Made by a program: the position numbers and the translations under genes. The notes beneath the pieces were generated by a model, which was not told where the DNA came from, made no database searches, and worked only from the letters and a program-made list of their open reading frames with translations. A DNA stretch of 64,000 nt. Source: Lachnospiraceae bacterium (GTDB lineage: Bacteria; Bacillota; Clostridia; Lachnospirales; Lachnospiraceae). Positions within the stretch are counted from its first letter, which is position 1, and each line of letters begins with the position of its first letter. The DNA is taken from NCBI GenBank assembly GCA_022787145.1, contig JALFVM010000212.1:1-64000 (forward strand). Direction: 5' to 3'. Of this stretch, positions 53,906-62,661 are shown piece by piece.

Positions 53906-55891
53906 ATGAAATCATCAATGAACAAAATTTACGCTTTTTGGGCAGCCTTTACTCTGTCTCTTCTGACTGGTGCCTGCTGTCTGAAAGTCCCATTCCTGTC
54001 AGAAGCGATTTCTGCCAGGGGCAACATCAACCTGCTCACCTATGCTATGGTGATTGTTCTTTTCTGCCTGCTGTTTCTTCTGTTTTATGCCATCACAGAT
54101 CATTTAGCAAAAGAAACACAAAAACATTCCTGTACACCGGCACTTGCAGCCTGCAGTATTCTACTTGTGGCGACTGCTGTATTTTTCTTTTTTATGTTCC
54201 AGCTTGAGGGAAAGATCTATGGCGGTGTTACGGACCGGTATATCTGGCACAAGCTTCCTGTATGGCTGGTAATCTTTTTTCTATCAGGGGAGTTTCTTTT
54301 CTGCTTTCTCTGTATCCGAAAAGACAGCATCCATATTCCCGACAGCGGCATGTACCTTCTTTACAGTATGTTCACCGTACTCATCGGCTATACATACTAC
54401 ACACCGTCCATCTTTGTGCGCGGTGCATCCGACCGTCTTCATGCCAATGCCTACTACAATTCCATCTATAATGTACTCCATGGAGCCCCTTATACGGAAT
54501 ATACCACCAGCATTTATGGACACTACGGCATCCTTTATCGCCTGCCTATGAAACTTCTCGGCGGGGATTTTGCAGATTTCATTCTGCTCAATTCCATTCT
54601 GGGAGCCCTGTGCTTTTTATTGATGTTTTTGGCACTGCATATGACTGTCAAAAGCAATCTTCTGCGGTTTCTCGGAACCATTGCCATGACCTTCCCGATT
54701 CTTGCCATGAGAGGCGGTTTCTACTGGCAGCTTTGGCCTCACCGCATCCTGTTTATGAGCGTGATTATTTTCTTTGCTGCACTCTGCGTGCGTTTTGGCT
54801 GGTTCAACTGGTTTACCTGTATCCTTGGATATGTCATTTCTCTGACCGGCATCATCTGGAATACAGAAAGCGGACTGTTCTGTGGCATTGCCTGGGCAGG
54901 TTTTTGGATTTTAAGATCGCTGTGCATTCACTGGTGGCGCTTTCCCCAAATTCTGCTTCAGTCCGTCATCCACCTAAGCTGCGTTGTTTTCTGCTTTTTC
55001 GGTGCTTACAGGATTGTAAATCTGTATAATACCATCTTCGGCGGAAGTATCAACTCTGTCCGTGAATTTCTGTTCCCGCTTATGACAGATTCCTATATGA
55101 CCGATCTTTTGAGGGTGGATTTGCCGGAATTTCCGAGTGCCTATATGCCAGTCTTGTTTTTGTTGCTGCTGGCAGCTGCATGGGGAATGTCCTACATCAA
55201 TTTAATCAACAAGCAGAAACAGTACAGCCTGACAGCCTTCCTGCTCCCCTGCTTTGCGTTCTTTACCAGCGTTCTGACGCTTGGACAAATGTCTTATTTT
55301 ATGAACAGGGCAGCTTACCACAATCTTGATATCTGTCACCTTCCGGCTATTCTGCTGCTGTGTATCCTGTCAGAAACCGGTATGGATGGCGTCCGTAATT
55401 TTCATTGGAAAAAACGAAAAGCGTTTTCTTCCTCCCAGATTTTTAAGACTGCATTCAGCACAGTAAACCTTTTTCTTCTCCTGGCGCTTTCTACCGGAAC
55501 AGCCGTTCAGTACAGCTACAACGCAGATTTGAAGACACAGTTTCACAATGGACAGGAGCTGACTGATTTTGCGGCTGACATTGCGGCAAATATTCCGAAA
55601 GATACATATGCATTCGGCATTGGTACGGCTGAAATCTACAGCATTCTTCGATGGGATACGCAATGTTATACGCTTGATTTTGCCGACCTTTCTGTGCGTC
55701 CTCAGGTGGCAGACTACGTTGTCAGTGATATGAAAGACAAAAACGTGGAAGAATTTCTTGTGGGAGAAAATACAATGAAGAAATTCCAGACTTTTTCTCC
55801 CGAAAATTATGAGTGGATCAGAAAGACTTATAAACGCACGAAGAAATTTGAATTTCAAGGTGCTGTGTTTGAGTATTATACAAAAAAATAG
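53906..55891 (+). CDS. large polytopic membrane protein, possibly GT-C-type glycosyltransferase
   Basis: A 661-aa protein with about 13 hydrophobic segments and a soluble C-terminal domain of about 120 residues (QFHNGQELTDFAADIAANIPKDTYAFGIGTAEI...). The first long loop holds FVRGASDRLHANAYYNSIYNVLHGAPYTEYTTSIYGHYG, a layout seen in GT-C glycosyltransferases that use lipid-linked sugars, but I cannot see a firm metal or DD motif. It stands alone on the + strand with its stop inside a bidirectional terminator. Neighbouring glf and two more membrane proteins suggest surface glycan assembly. Confidence 0.65.
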   Translation: MKSSMNKIYAFWAAFTLSLLTGACCLKVPFLSEAISARGNINLLTYAMVIVLFCLLFLLFYAITDHLAKETQKHSCTPALAACSILLVATAVFFFFMFQLEGKIYGGVTDRYIWHKLPVWLVIFFLSGEFLFCFLCIRKDSIHIPDSGMYLLYSMFTVLIGYTYYTPSIFVRGASDRLHANAYYNSIYNVLHGAPYTEYTTSIYGHYGILYRLPMKLLGGDFADFILLNSILGALCFLLMFLALHMTVKSNLLRFLGTIAMTFPILAMRGGFYWQLWPHRILFMSVIIFFAALCVRFGWFNWFTCILGYVISLTGIIWNTESGLFCGIAWAGFWILRSLCIHWWRFPQILLQSVIHLSCVVFCFFGAYRIVNLYNTIFGGSINSVREFLFPLMTDSYMTDLLRVDLPEFPSAYMPVLFLLLLAAAWGMSYINLINKQKQYSLTAFLLPCFAFFTSVLTLGQMSYFMNRAAYHNLDICHLPAILLLCILSETGMDGVRNFHWKKRKAFSSSQIFKTAFSTVNLFLLLALSTGTAVQYSYNADLKTQFHNGQELTDFAADIAANIPKDTYAFGIGTAEIYSILRWDTQCYTLDFADLSVRPQVADYVVSDMKDKNVEEFLVGENTMKKFQTFSPENYEWIRKTYKRTKKFEFQGAVFEYYTKK

Positions 55892-55918
55892 AAGCGGGAA
55901 TCCCGCTTCTATTTTTTT
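55882..55918. terminator. bidirectional terminator between convergent membrane-protein genes
   Basis: AATAGAAGCGGGA and TCCCGCTTCTATT are perfect arms with flanking A and T runs on both sides. The + gene stop codon (55889-55891) lies inside the left arm. Confidence 0.9.
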
Positions 55919-56670
55919 GTATCGTGATAAATCCGATACGACTCATAATTTCCAATCTGTTCGTATCCTTCCTGCAAAAAACGCTGATGCTGTTCGTTTG
56001 AAGAAGGATAAATCACATAATTTCCCCCCAAACGTCTGCCAAGACGTACAATCTCTTCAATATTTCCGGCGTATAATTCCTCTGACAGTTTCAACTGTAC
56101 CTTATTTTGAATTCTTCTTCCAAATGTCTGTCCAAAAGACGCATCATACTGACGGATATAAACATTAAATTCATACGGAGCCGTCACACAGACTTCCCCG
56201 TCACCGGCAAAGCTGCCAATCTGATCACACACACTGATGACTTCCTGCGGAAGCTTATTGAGGTTCTGCGCCTTCACATAAGGAGTGCTTCCCGGTGCAT
56301 AGACACAGGATCCCGAAAACACAAGACAGACAGCCACCAAAATTCCTGCAACAAGGCGCTTCCACCATCGCGAAAAACGCATGACAAACTTTGTTCCCGC
56401 AAAAGCAATGACCAGAGGAATCGGTAACAGCCACAGCATTCTCCAGTACACCAGCTCTCCAACGCAGAATTCCATAATAATCTTTGCAGTTACCGGACAA
56501 AAAAACACAACCAGAAATGCCATTGTATAACCTGCAAACAATTTTTTTGTTTTCTTATCTTCACTGCAAAACAACAGATAGAACAACGCAGCCAGAAACA
56601 ACGCATACTGCCAGCTGTCCCCGAGATACAGCAATAGTTTTTCCCAAGCTATTTTTGTATATTCCAACAT
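55909..56670 (-). CDS. membrane protein with C-terminal extracellular domain, unknown function
   Basis: A 253-aa protein with four hydrophobic segments in the first 130 residues, then an outside domain of about 120 residues. This domain (ISVCDQIGSFAGDGEVCVTAPYEFNVYIRQYDASF ... GGNYVIYP ... YESYRIYH) resembles the C-terminal domain of the 661-aa protein coded opposite it. GGAGGAAG precedes the ATG. It follows the DUF6077 gene by 25 bases and may be a split partner of it, since DUF6077 membrane parts often carry such a tail. Confidence 0.6.
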   Translation of the reverse strand: MLEYTKIAWEKLLLYLGDSWQYALFLAALFYLLFCSEDKKTKKLFAGYTMAFLVVFFCPVTAKIIMEFCVGELVYWRMLWLLPIPLVIAFAGTKFVMRFSRWWKRLVAGILVAVCLVFSGSCVYAPGSTPYVKAQNLNKLPQEVISVCDQIGSFAGDGEVCVTAPYEFNVYIRQYDASFGQTFGRRIQNKVQLKLSEELYAGNIEEIVRLGRRLGGNYVIYPSSNEQHQRFLQEGYEQIGNYESYRIYHDTKK

Positions 56671-56695
56671 CCTACTTCCTCCTACTCTTCTCCCG

Positions 56696-57736
56696 TCACG
56701 GAAGTACCAGATAAACCAGTGCCAGAATTACACTGGGCAGACAGCTCAAAAGCGCGCTGCCAATCCTTTTCCATCGCCGTCTTGTAAAACCGCATACAAC
56801 TGCCACAAGCCCCAGCATAATCGGAGCAAGCATAATTCCCATGGATGATACCAGACAGCACGACGTCATAAGAAAAAGCAGCTGCAGCCATTCCAAAATT
56901 CCGATTTTTTCCTTCTCAAAATACATCCAGCCATAATAAAGCAACACCGGAAGCAGCATTGCTGCCAGAACTGCTTTCCCCTGCCAGATACGGATCAGCA
57001 GAAACGTTCCCTGCGTATACACCGTATAATAAGAAAAGATGTGAACAAGAGACACAAAAATCAGAAAAAGGCTTTCTGCTTTTTTGTCACCATCAAACAG
57101 CTTTCTGCCCCACAGACTGTATACAAAATAACAGGCAGCCACAAGAAAAACAGGCAGAATCGTATGTGCCATGACAGTCGGATGGAATCCCGTCATTTTG
57201 CTTAAAAAAGCCAGAAATATCGGAAATGGAGACAACACATACCTCTTTGGCAGCACAGAAACAGGTCTTCCCGAGTAACAGCTGTACGAAAAAATCCCGT
57301 CTGTATGCAAAGAAGTCGTAGCAGATGCCACATACATCGCATCATCTGCATCGGTTGCCATCCCCACAACATATACTCCAATCTGAACAGCAATCAAAAG
57401 CAACGCCACACACCAGAGAAACGTCATCCCAGACAAGCCCTTTTGAAAACTTTTCAAACAGTTCCAGATTCTTTTTCTTTTTATGAGAAAGGACAGTATT
57501 GCCCAGATCAGCACAATCCCCGCATACACCAAACACAACCGCGAAAATGATATTTTCAGAAAAGCTGCTGGTACACACAGAACTTCAAACAGTGCAAACA
57601 TCACAAAATATCCAAAAAGAACGGATTTTGCCAGACTTTCTTTCTCTTCCTTTTCTCTCTCCAGAACAACTCCCACACAGAAAGGTATAATTCCAAGCCA
57701 AAAAACAGCAAACAATATTTTTACCACAGAATCCAT
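56696..57736 (-). CDS. DUF6077-family membrane protein
   Basis: A 346-aa protein with about ten hydrophobic segments and little outside them. An acidic loop ATDADDAMYVASATTSLHTDGIFSYSCYSGRP after the third segment resembles the DUF6077 family, thought to be glycosyltransferase-like, as in GT-C folds with an acidic first loop. Function is unknown. AGGAGAG precedes the ATG. It is transcribed together with the 253-aa membrane protein downstream. Confidence 0.65.
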   Translation of the reverse strand: MDSVVKILFAVFWLGIIPFCVGVVLEREKEEKESLAKSVLFGYFVMFALFEVLCVPAAFLKISFSRLCLVYAGIVLIWAILSFLIKRKRIWNCLKSFQKGLSGMTFLWCVALLLIAVQIGVYVVGMATDADDAMYVASATTSLHTDGIFSYSCYSGRPVSVLPKRYVLSPFPIFLAFLSKMTGFHPTVMAHTILPVFLVAACYFVYSLWGRKLFDGDKKAESLFLIFVSLVHIFSYYTVYTQGTFLLIRIWQGKAVLAAMLLPVLLYYGWMYFEKEKIGILEWLQLLFLMTSCCLVSSMGIMLAPIMLGLVAVVCGFTRRRWKRIGSALLSCLPSVILALVYLVLP

Positions 57737-57749
57737 AAAACTCTCCTGT

Positions 57750-57785
57750 AAAAAACAGCCCCGCGCAATCCGTCGGAGCTGTTTT
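57750..57785 (-). terminator. intrinsic terminator after putP
   Basis: On the - strand AAACAGCTCC and GGGGCTGTTT pair over 10 bp with one G-U and are followed by TTTTTT. It separates putP from the DUF6077 unit. Confidence 0.8.
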
Positions 57786-57792
57786 ACTTTTT

Positions 57793-59331
57793 TTATTTTC
57801 CTGCAACCTGGTCAAATTCTTTCAGAATTTCCTGATCCGGTTCTTTTGTAGCAAGACTGAAAATCACAATCATCAAAGTACTGAGTGCAAATCCCACTAC
57901 AAGAGAATACAAACCAGTCGCTGCTCCCAGCGTCTGTCCGCCTACAAGCGGTATGTAATCCCAGATCATAACGGCAAGGCCGCCGGACGCGATACCTGCA
58001 ATGGCACCTGCCAGATTTGTTCTTCTCCAGTACAAAGACAACAGTACGATTGGTCCGAATGCAGAACCGAGACCTGCCCAGGCATTCGACACCAGTCCCA
58101 TAATGCTGCTGTTCGGATTCCATGCAATCAAAAATGCCAGAACCGCAACTGCAATAACGGTCAGACGGCTGACACGAAGAATTTTCTTGCTGTCTGCATC
58201 ACGATCCACAAAGTTGTGGTATAAGTCTTCTGCCACAGAAGAAGCCGTAACAAGAAGCTGAGAATCTGCAGTAGACATAATTGCAGCCAGAATACCGCAC
58301 AAAAACAGACCTCCGATGAATGGAAGGCTGAAATCCACGGTAAAGATCTTGGTGATCATCTCAATAAATACACTCTCTGTGGAAACAGTTCCCTCTGTTC
58401 CCAATACCGTCGGAAACAGGTATACTCTTCCAAGAATACCAATGACACATGCCGCAGCCAGAGAAAGTGCTACCCAGACAATTGCGATGGCTCTTGACTT
58501 TTTCAGTTCCTTTTCATCTCTGACAGCCATAAAGCGAGTCAGAATATGAGGCATTCCACAGTAACCAAGTCCCCATGCAAGCTGAGAGATAATATCGATG
58601 GCACGATACGGCTCTCCTCCATTCGAGAAAAGACTCAGATATGCAGAAGCTCCGCCTGCCACACCACTCTGATCAAGAATGGCATGCACATCCTGTCCGC
58701 TTAATGTTACCCATGCAATAATCGGCACTGCCAGAAGACCAACAAGCATCAGGGTTCCCTGAATAAAGTCAGTCACACAGACAGCCATAAAACCACCCAT
58801 GAATGTGTATATCAGGATTACACCGGCACCAACTGCCAGAGCAACATGGTAATCCAGTCCGAATACTGAATTAAACAGTTTTCCTCCTGCTGCCAGAGCC
58901 GATGCTGTGTACACCAGGAAAAAGACAACAATAACAACAGATGATACGAACAGAAGAATTCTCTTCTTATCGCGAAAACGATTTTCAAAGTAAGCCGGCA
59001 AAGTCAGTGAATTGTTTGCCACGATCGTGTATCGGCGAAGACGGCCGGAAATACACATCCAGTTAAAAACAGTTCCCAAAAATAATCCAATGGCAATCCA
59101 TGCCTGTCCTGTACCAAGTGCATAAACAGCACCTGGAAGTCCCATCAGCAGCCATCCGCTCATGTCAGATGCCTGCGCAGACAATGCCGCTACCCATCCA
59201 CTGAGTCCGCGGCCTCCCAGAAAATAATCTTCTGAGCTTGTAGTAGATTTCATGTAAATGGCACCAATGACGATCATCATCAGAAGATACGCCACAAATG
59301 CCGCCAAAATCCATAACATTGTTGTACTCAC
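57793..59331 (-). CDS. putP: sodium/proline symporter
   Basis: A 512-aa member of the sodium:solute symporter family with 13 hydrophobic segments. SSEDYFLGGRGLSGWVAALSAQASDMSGWLLMGLPG is the PutP signature containing sodium-binding residues, and GGLFLCGILAAIMSTADSQLLVTASSVAEDLY is the TM8-region sodium site. The start is GTG five bases after GGAGGA. Proline uptake is inferred from close pattern match to PutP. It has its own terminator. Confidence 0.93.
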   Translation of the reverse strand: MSTTMLWILAAFVAYLLMMIVIGAIYMKSTTSSEDYFLGGRGLSGWVAALSAQASDMSGWLLMGLPGAVYALGTGQAWIAIGLFLGTVFNWMCISGRLRRYTIVANNSLTLPAYFENRFRDKKRILLFVSSVVIVVFFLVYTASALAAGGKLFNSVFGLDYHVALAVGAGVILIYTFMGGFMAVCVTDFIQGTLMLVGLLAVPIIAWVTLSGQDVHAILDQSGVAGGASAYLSLFSNGGEPYRAIDIISQLAWGLGYCGMPHILTRFMAVRDEKELKKSRAIAIVWVALSLAAACVIGILGRVYLFPTVLGTEGTVSTESVFIEMITKIFTVDFSLPFIGGLFLCGILAAIMSTADSQLLVTASSVAEDLYHNFVDRDADSKKILRVSRLTVIAVAVLAFLIAWNPNSSIMGLVSNAWAGLGSAFGPIVLLSLYWRRTNLAGAIAGIASGGLAVMIWDYIPLVGGQTLGAATGLYSLVVGFALSTLMIVIFSLATKEPDQEILKEFDQVAGK

Positions 59332-59427
59332 GTATTCTCCTCCTCATTTGAAATATATTCTTATACTCTACCATGATACAAAGAAAAAAACAACCTCGAA
59401 AGTAAAATTCACCCTCGAGGTCGCCTA

Positions 59428-59985
59428 TTATTTTCTCTTTTTCGGACCTTTTTTGAGATAAACATGCTTAATATATGCAAGAGTTTTCTCTTCTCCCTTA
59501 TCCGCAAGCATATGCAGCAAGGCTTCCAGGTCTCGACTGGTTTCTTTGTGAATAAACCACAGCCGGTCCTTATTTTTCATAAAATACTCATAGGGAGCGC
59601 TGTCTGTGTAAGCATCATCTCCCAGATAATTTTTCGAAGCACTGATGCGGTCCATCACCATCTCAGCCACATATTTTCTCGGCATTTTCGCCCCGTTTAT
59701 TACATGCTCATTATCTTCCAGAGAATAATCCACCCAATATTCAAAATGGTGCTTGTTTCTGCCCTTATGATGGAGCCATGACATCGAGACACCGGTATCT
59801 TCTCTCTCCGCATTGTTTGGACTTCTGTCTCCCTGATAATATTTACATCCAACCAGAAATTCTACGGGACAATACTTTGACAAATCGTGAAGCAGCCCCT
59901 GTTTGTACAGGCCTACACGAAAACAGTGTTTCATGACTAACATTTTATGGTGAGTGATTGTTTTAAAGTGTTTCCATGGATGCAT
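59428..59985 (-). CDS. DUF5662-like protein
   Basis: A 185-aa soluble protein of unknown function. MLVMKHCFRVGLYKQGLLHDLSKYCPVEF and SWLHHKGRNKHHFEYWVDYS give an HxxC, HD and HHKxxNKHHxEYW pattern. That pattern fits DUF5662 and hints at a metal-binding, HD-like fold. The ATG has AGGAG 8 bases upstream, within the preceding gene, which it overlaps by 49 bases in another frame. That long overlap suggests coupled expression. Confidence 0.8.
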   Translation of the reverse strand: MHPWKHFKTITHHKMLVMKHCFRVGLYKQGLLHDLSKYCPVEFLVGCKYYQGDRSPNNAEREDTGVSMSWLHHKGRNKHHFEYWVDYSLEDNEHVINGAKMPRKYVAEMVMDRISASKNYLGDDAYTDSAPYEYFMKNKDRLWFIHKETSRDLEALLHMLADKGEEKTLAYIKHVYLKKGPKKRK

Positions 59986-61838
59986 ACATCTTTCTCCTGT
60001 CGTCCAATAAAAATGCTGATGGAACGGGGTGCGACCTCAACCATCTTTTGATTTTCGAGTTCCTCTTCTTCTTTGAGGAAATATCCTTCCTCTGGTGCGG
60101 AGTGGAAAATCCGACACCATTTCTGCTTTTTGATCCGCGGAAGTGCAAAATCCTGTGCCTCCCAGTGGAAATTATATGCGACATAAATAAAATCATCACT
60201 CTGTCCGTCATCTTTTTTCGCATACAGCCCACAGTACATCAGACCGATGTGATGGCTGACATCCTCATAGGATGCATACCAGGCTCTGCTGCTGTGATAC
60301 GACAGATCCGGATAACCAAAAGATTTGTAATCCATCACGCGCAGTTCCTTTTCCGGATGCAAGATCGGATGTTGTTTTCGGAATGCAATCACATCTTTGA
60401 CAAAATCAATCATTTCTTTATTTTTGTTAAAACATTTCCAGTCCACCCAGCCCGTTTCATTGTCCTGACAATAAGCATTGTTATTTCCCTGCTGGGAATT
60501 TCCAAATTCGTCTCCGGCATAAATCATTGGTGTTCCCTGACTCAGAAGCAGCAGCAGCCATGCATTTCTCATCTGCTGTTCACGCAGCTTGCGCACAGAC
60601 AGCTTACGGCTTGGTCCTTCCACGCCACAGTTCCAGGAGAAATTATAGAAATTTCCATCCTGGTTATCTTCTCCGTTTTCCTCATTATGCTTGGAATCAT
60701 AAGAAACAAGATCCATCAAGGTAAAGCCATCCTGATTGGTGATACAGTTGATTATTCCATGTGCAGCCGGATTGGCACGCATACATCTTACAGCGGCATT
60801 GAGAGAATCCTCATCGCTTTTGAGGAAACGGCGGATATTCTGTTTAAAATCATCGTTACAGACCGCAATATTTCGCACGCCTGACTTTTTCTCCGTATAA
60901 GGCACCCCAGTAAAGATCAGCTTCGCTTTGCAAAGCAGCGGATCTTTACAGATCATCTCAACCGGAACTCCATCACCGATCAGATGAAAACCGTCGACAT
61001 GATGGGTCAGATACCAGTGATGCAAAACCTGCAGTACAAGAAGCTGCTGTGTCTCTTTTGGGAAATAAAATTCCAAAATACACTCGATTCCGGCTTTATG
61101 CAGAGATTTTACCATATCACGAAATTCTTTGATGGAATCTTTCGTTGCACAGTACGCCGGCTTCGGAGCAAAATAATTTCCTTTTGTATACCCCCAGTAA
61201 TTTGTTTTCATCTTATCTTTCATCTTCATTGCATATTTCAAAGGCATATTTTCCGGAAAGATTATCTCTTCAAAATCATACACCGGCATCAATTCCAGAG
61301 AAGTGATACCCAGTTCCTGAAAATACGGAATTTTTTCGATGATTCCACTGAAGGTACCTTTTTTGCGCACTTTGGAATTTTTCTGCATTGTATAGCCACG
61401 CACATGCAATTTATACAAAATTGTATCTGAGTAAGGATATTCCGGTCTGCAGTCTTCCTCCCAGTCATACCTTCTGTCATCAAATCCACAGCGGATGCTA
61501 TGTGGGTTTCCACCTTCGTCTACCTTTCCAAAGCCTTCACGCCCCACAATCTTCGCCGCAGCCGGATCATGAACTACCTCATCTCCAACCTGATAATTGT
61601 ATTCATATTTTTCTCCTTTAAAATCAGGGAGAAAAACAGAAGCCATCTCCCCCGTAAAGTAAGAAGAATCTATGAAAATTTCTTCCTCAGGCACCTCCTG
61701 TCCCTTTTTATACAACAACAAACGAATCTCTTTTTCCGTAGGAAACGCCGCAGCAAAATTGTATCCGCCGCTTCTTCTGACAGCCCCTAATACTCTGGGA
61801 TCTCCCTGCATTACTTTTCTGGCTTTCTTCTCCTCCAT
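59937..61838 (-). CDS. GlgX/isoamylase-like protein lacking GH13 catalytic residues
   Basis: A 633-aa protein with the layout of glycogen debranching enzymes. It has an N-terminal CBM48-like domain (about 15-110), a barrel (YKLHVRGYTMQK at 142, YWGYTKGNYFAP at 214) and a C-terminal beta domain. GH13 region I, DVVYNH in active enzymes, is EFYFPK at 256-261. The nucleophile Asp of GFRFD is Ile287 (GFHLI). The acid Glu of region III is Thr310 (KLIFTG). Region IV keeps Asp370, but its His is Gln369. TPMIYAGDEFGNSQQGNNNAYCQDN is well kept. It is probably a non-catalytic glucan-binding protein. AGGAGG precedes the ATG. Confidence 0.85.
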   Translation of the reverse strand: MEEKKARKVMQGDPRVLGAVRRSGGYNFAAAFPTEKEIRLLLYKKGQEVPEEEIFIDSSYFTGEMASVFLPDFKGEKYEYNYQVGDEVVHDPAAAKIVGREGFGKVDEGGNPHSIRCGFDDRRYDWEEDCRPEYPYSDTILYKLHVRGYTMQKNSKVRKKGTFSGIIEKIPYFQELGITSLELMPVYDFEEIIFPENMPLKYAMKMKDKMKTNYWGYTKGNYFAPKPAYCATKDSIKEFRDMVKSLHKAGIECILEFYFPKETQQLLVLQVLHHWYLTHHVDGFHLIGDGVPVEMICKDPLLCKAKLIFTGVPYTEKKSGVRNIAVCNDDFKQNIRRFLKSDEDSLNAAVRCMRANPAAHGIINCITNQDGFTLMDLVSYDSKHNEENGEDNQDGNFYNFSWNCGVEGPSRKLSVRKLREQQMRNAWLLLLLSQGTPMIYAGDEFGNSQQGNNNAYCQDNETGWVDWKCFNKNKEMIDFVKDVIAFRKQHPILHPEKELRVMDYKSFGYPDLSYHSSRAWYASYEDVSHHIGLMYCGLYAKKDDGQSDDFIYVAYNFHWEAQDFALPRIKKQKWCRIFHSAPEEGYFLKEEEELENQKMVEVAPRSISIFIGRQEKDVCIHGNTLKQSLTIKC

Positions 61839-61875
61839 AATCCGACCTCCTGTCTGTCGTAATTTATTTTTATTT

Positions 61876-62631
61876 TCAAAAATTCATATCCAATTCAATC
61901 GGACAATGATCGGAACCCATAACCTTGGAATGAATCACATGATCCTGAAGATATTTTTCCAAACCACTGGAAATACAAAAATAGTCAATCCGCCACCCCG
62001 CATTGTTCTGCCGTGCATGAAAACGATAAGACCACCATGTATAAGCTCCTTCCAAATCCGGATATAAATAACGGAACGTATCGATAAATCCATGATCGAG
62101 AACCTTCTGAAAGCAAGCTCTTTCCTCATCACTGAATCCCGGATTCTGACGATTGTTCTTTGGATTTTTCAGATCAATCTCAGAAAATGCAACATTTAGA
62201 TCTCCACAGAAGATGACAGGCTTTTTCTTCTCCAGTTCCCCAAGGTATGCAAGGAAATCCGCCTCCCACTGCATGCGATAAGGCAGCCGGGCCAGCTCTG
62301 TCTGTGCATTCGGTGTATAAACCGTCACAAGATAAAACGATTCATACTCACAAGTAATCACCCGTCCCTCCTTGTCATGCTCCTCAATTCCGATGCCATA
62401 GGATACGGACAACGGCTCCTGCTTCGTAAACACTGCTGTTCCGGAATATCCCTTTCTTCTGGCATAATTCCAATACTGATGATATCCCGGAAGTTCCAGT
62501 TTTACCTGTCCTTCCTGACATTTGCTCTCCTGTATACAGAAAATATCTGCATCTGCCTCTTTAAAAAAATCCTCAAATCCCTTCTTGATGCAGGCACGAA
62601 TGCCATTTACATTCCATGAAACCAGTTTCAT
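61876..62631 (-). CDS. xth: exodeoxyribonuclease III / AP endonuclease
   Basis: Cuts DNA at abasic sites in base excision repair. The 251-aa protein has VSWNVNGIRACIKKGF, CIQESKCQEGQV (catalytic Glu), VIFCGDLNVAFSEIDLKNPK (Asp and Asn), YTWWSYRFHARQNNAGWRIDYF and the final GSDHCPIELDM with the catalytic Asp-His pair. It is close to Exo III/ExoA of Gram-positives. AGGAGG precedes the ATG. It lies upstream of the GlgX-like gene. Confidence 0.97.
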   Translation of the reverse strand: MKLVSWNVNGIRACIKKGFEDFFKEADADIFCIQESKCQEGQVKLELPGYHQYWNYARRKGYSGTAVFTKQEPLSVSYGIGIEEHDKEGRVITCEYESFYLVTVYTPNAQTELARLPYRMQWEADFLAYLGELEKKKPVIFCGDLNVAFSEIDLKNPKNNRQNPGFSDEERACFQKVLDHGFIDTFRYLYPDLEGAYTWWSYRFHARQNNAGWRIDYFCISSGLEKYLQDHVIHSKVMGSDHCPIELDMNF

Positions 62632-62661
62632 ACGTTCCTCCTAAGCTGTTTTTATTATACC

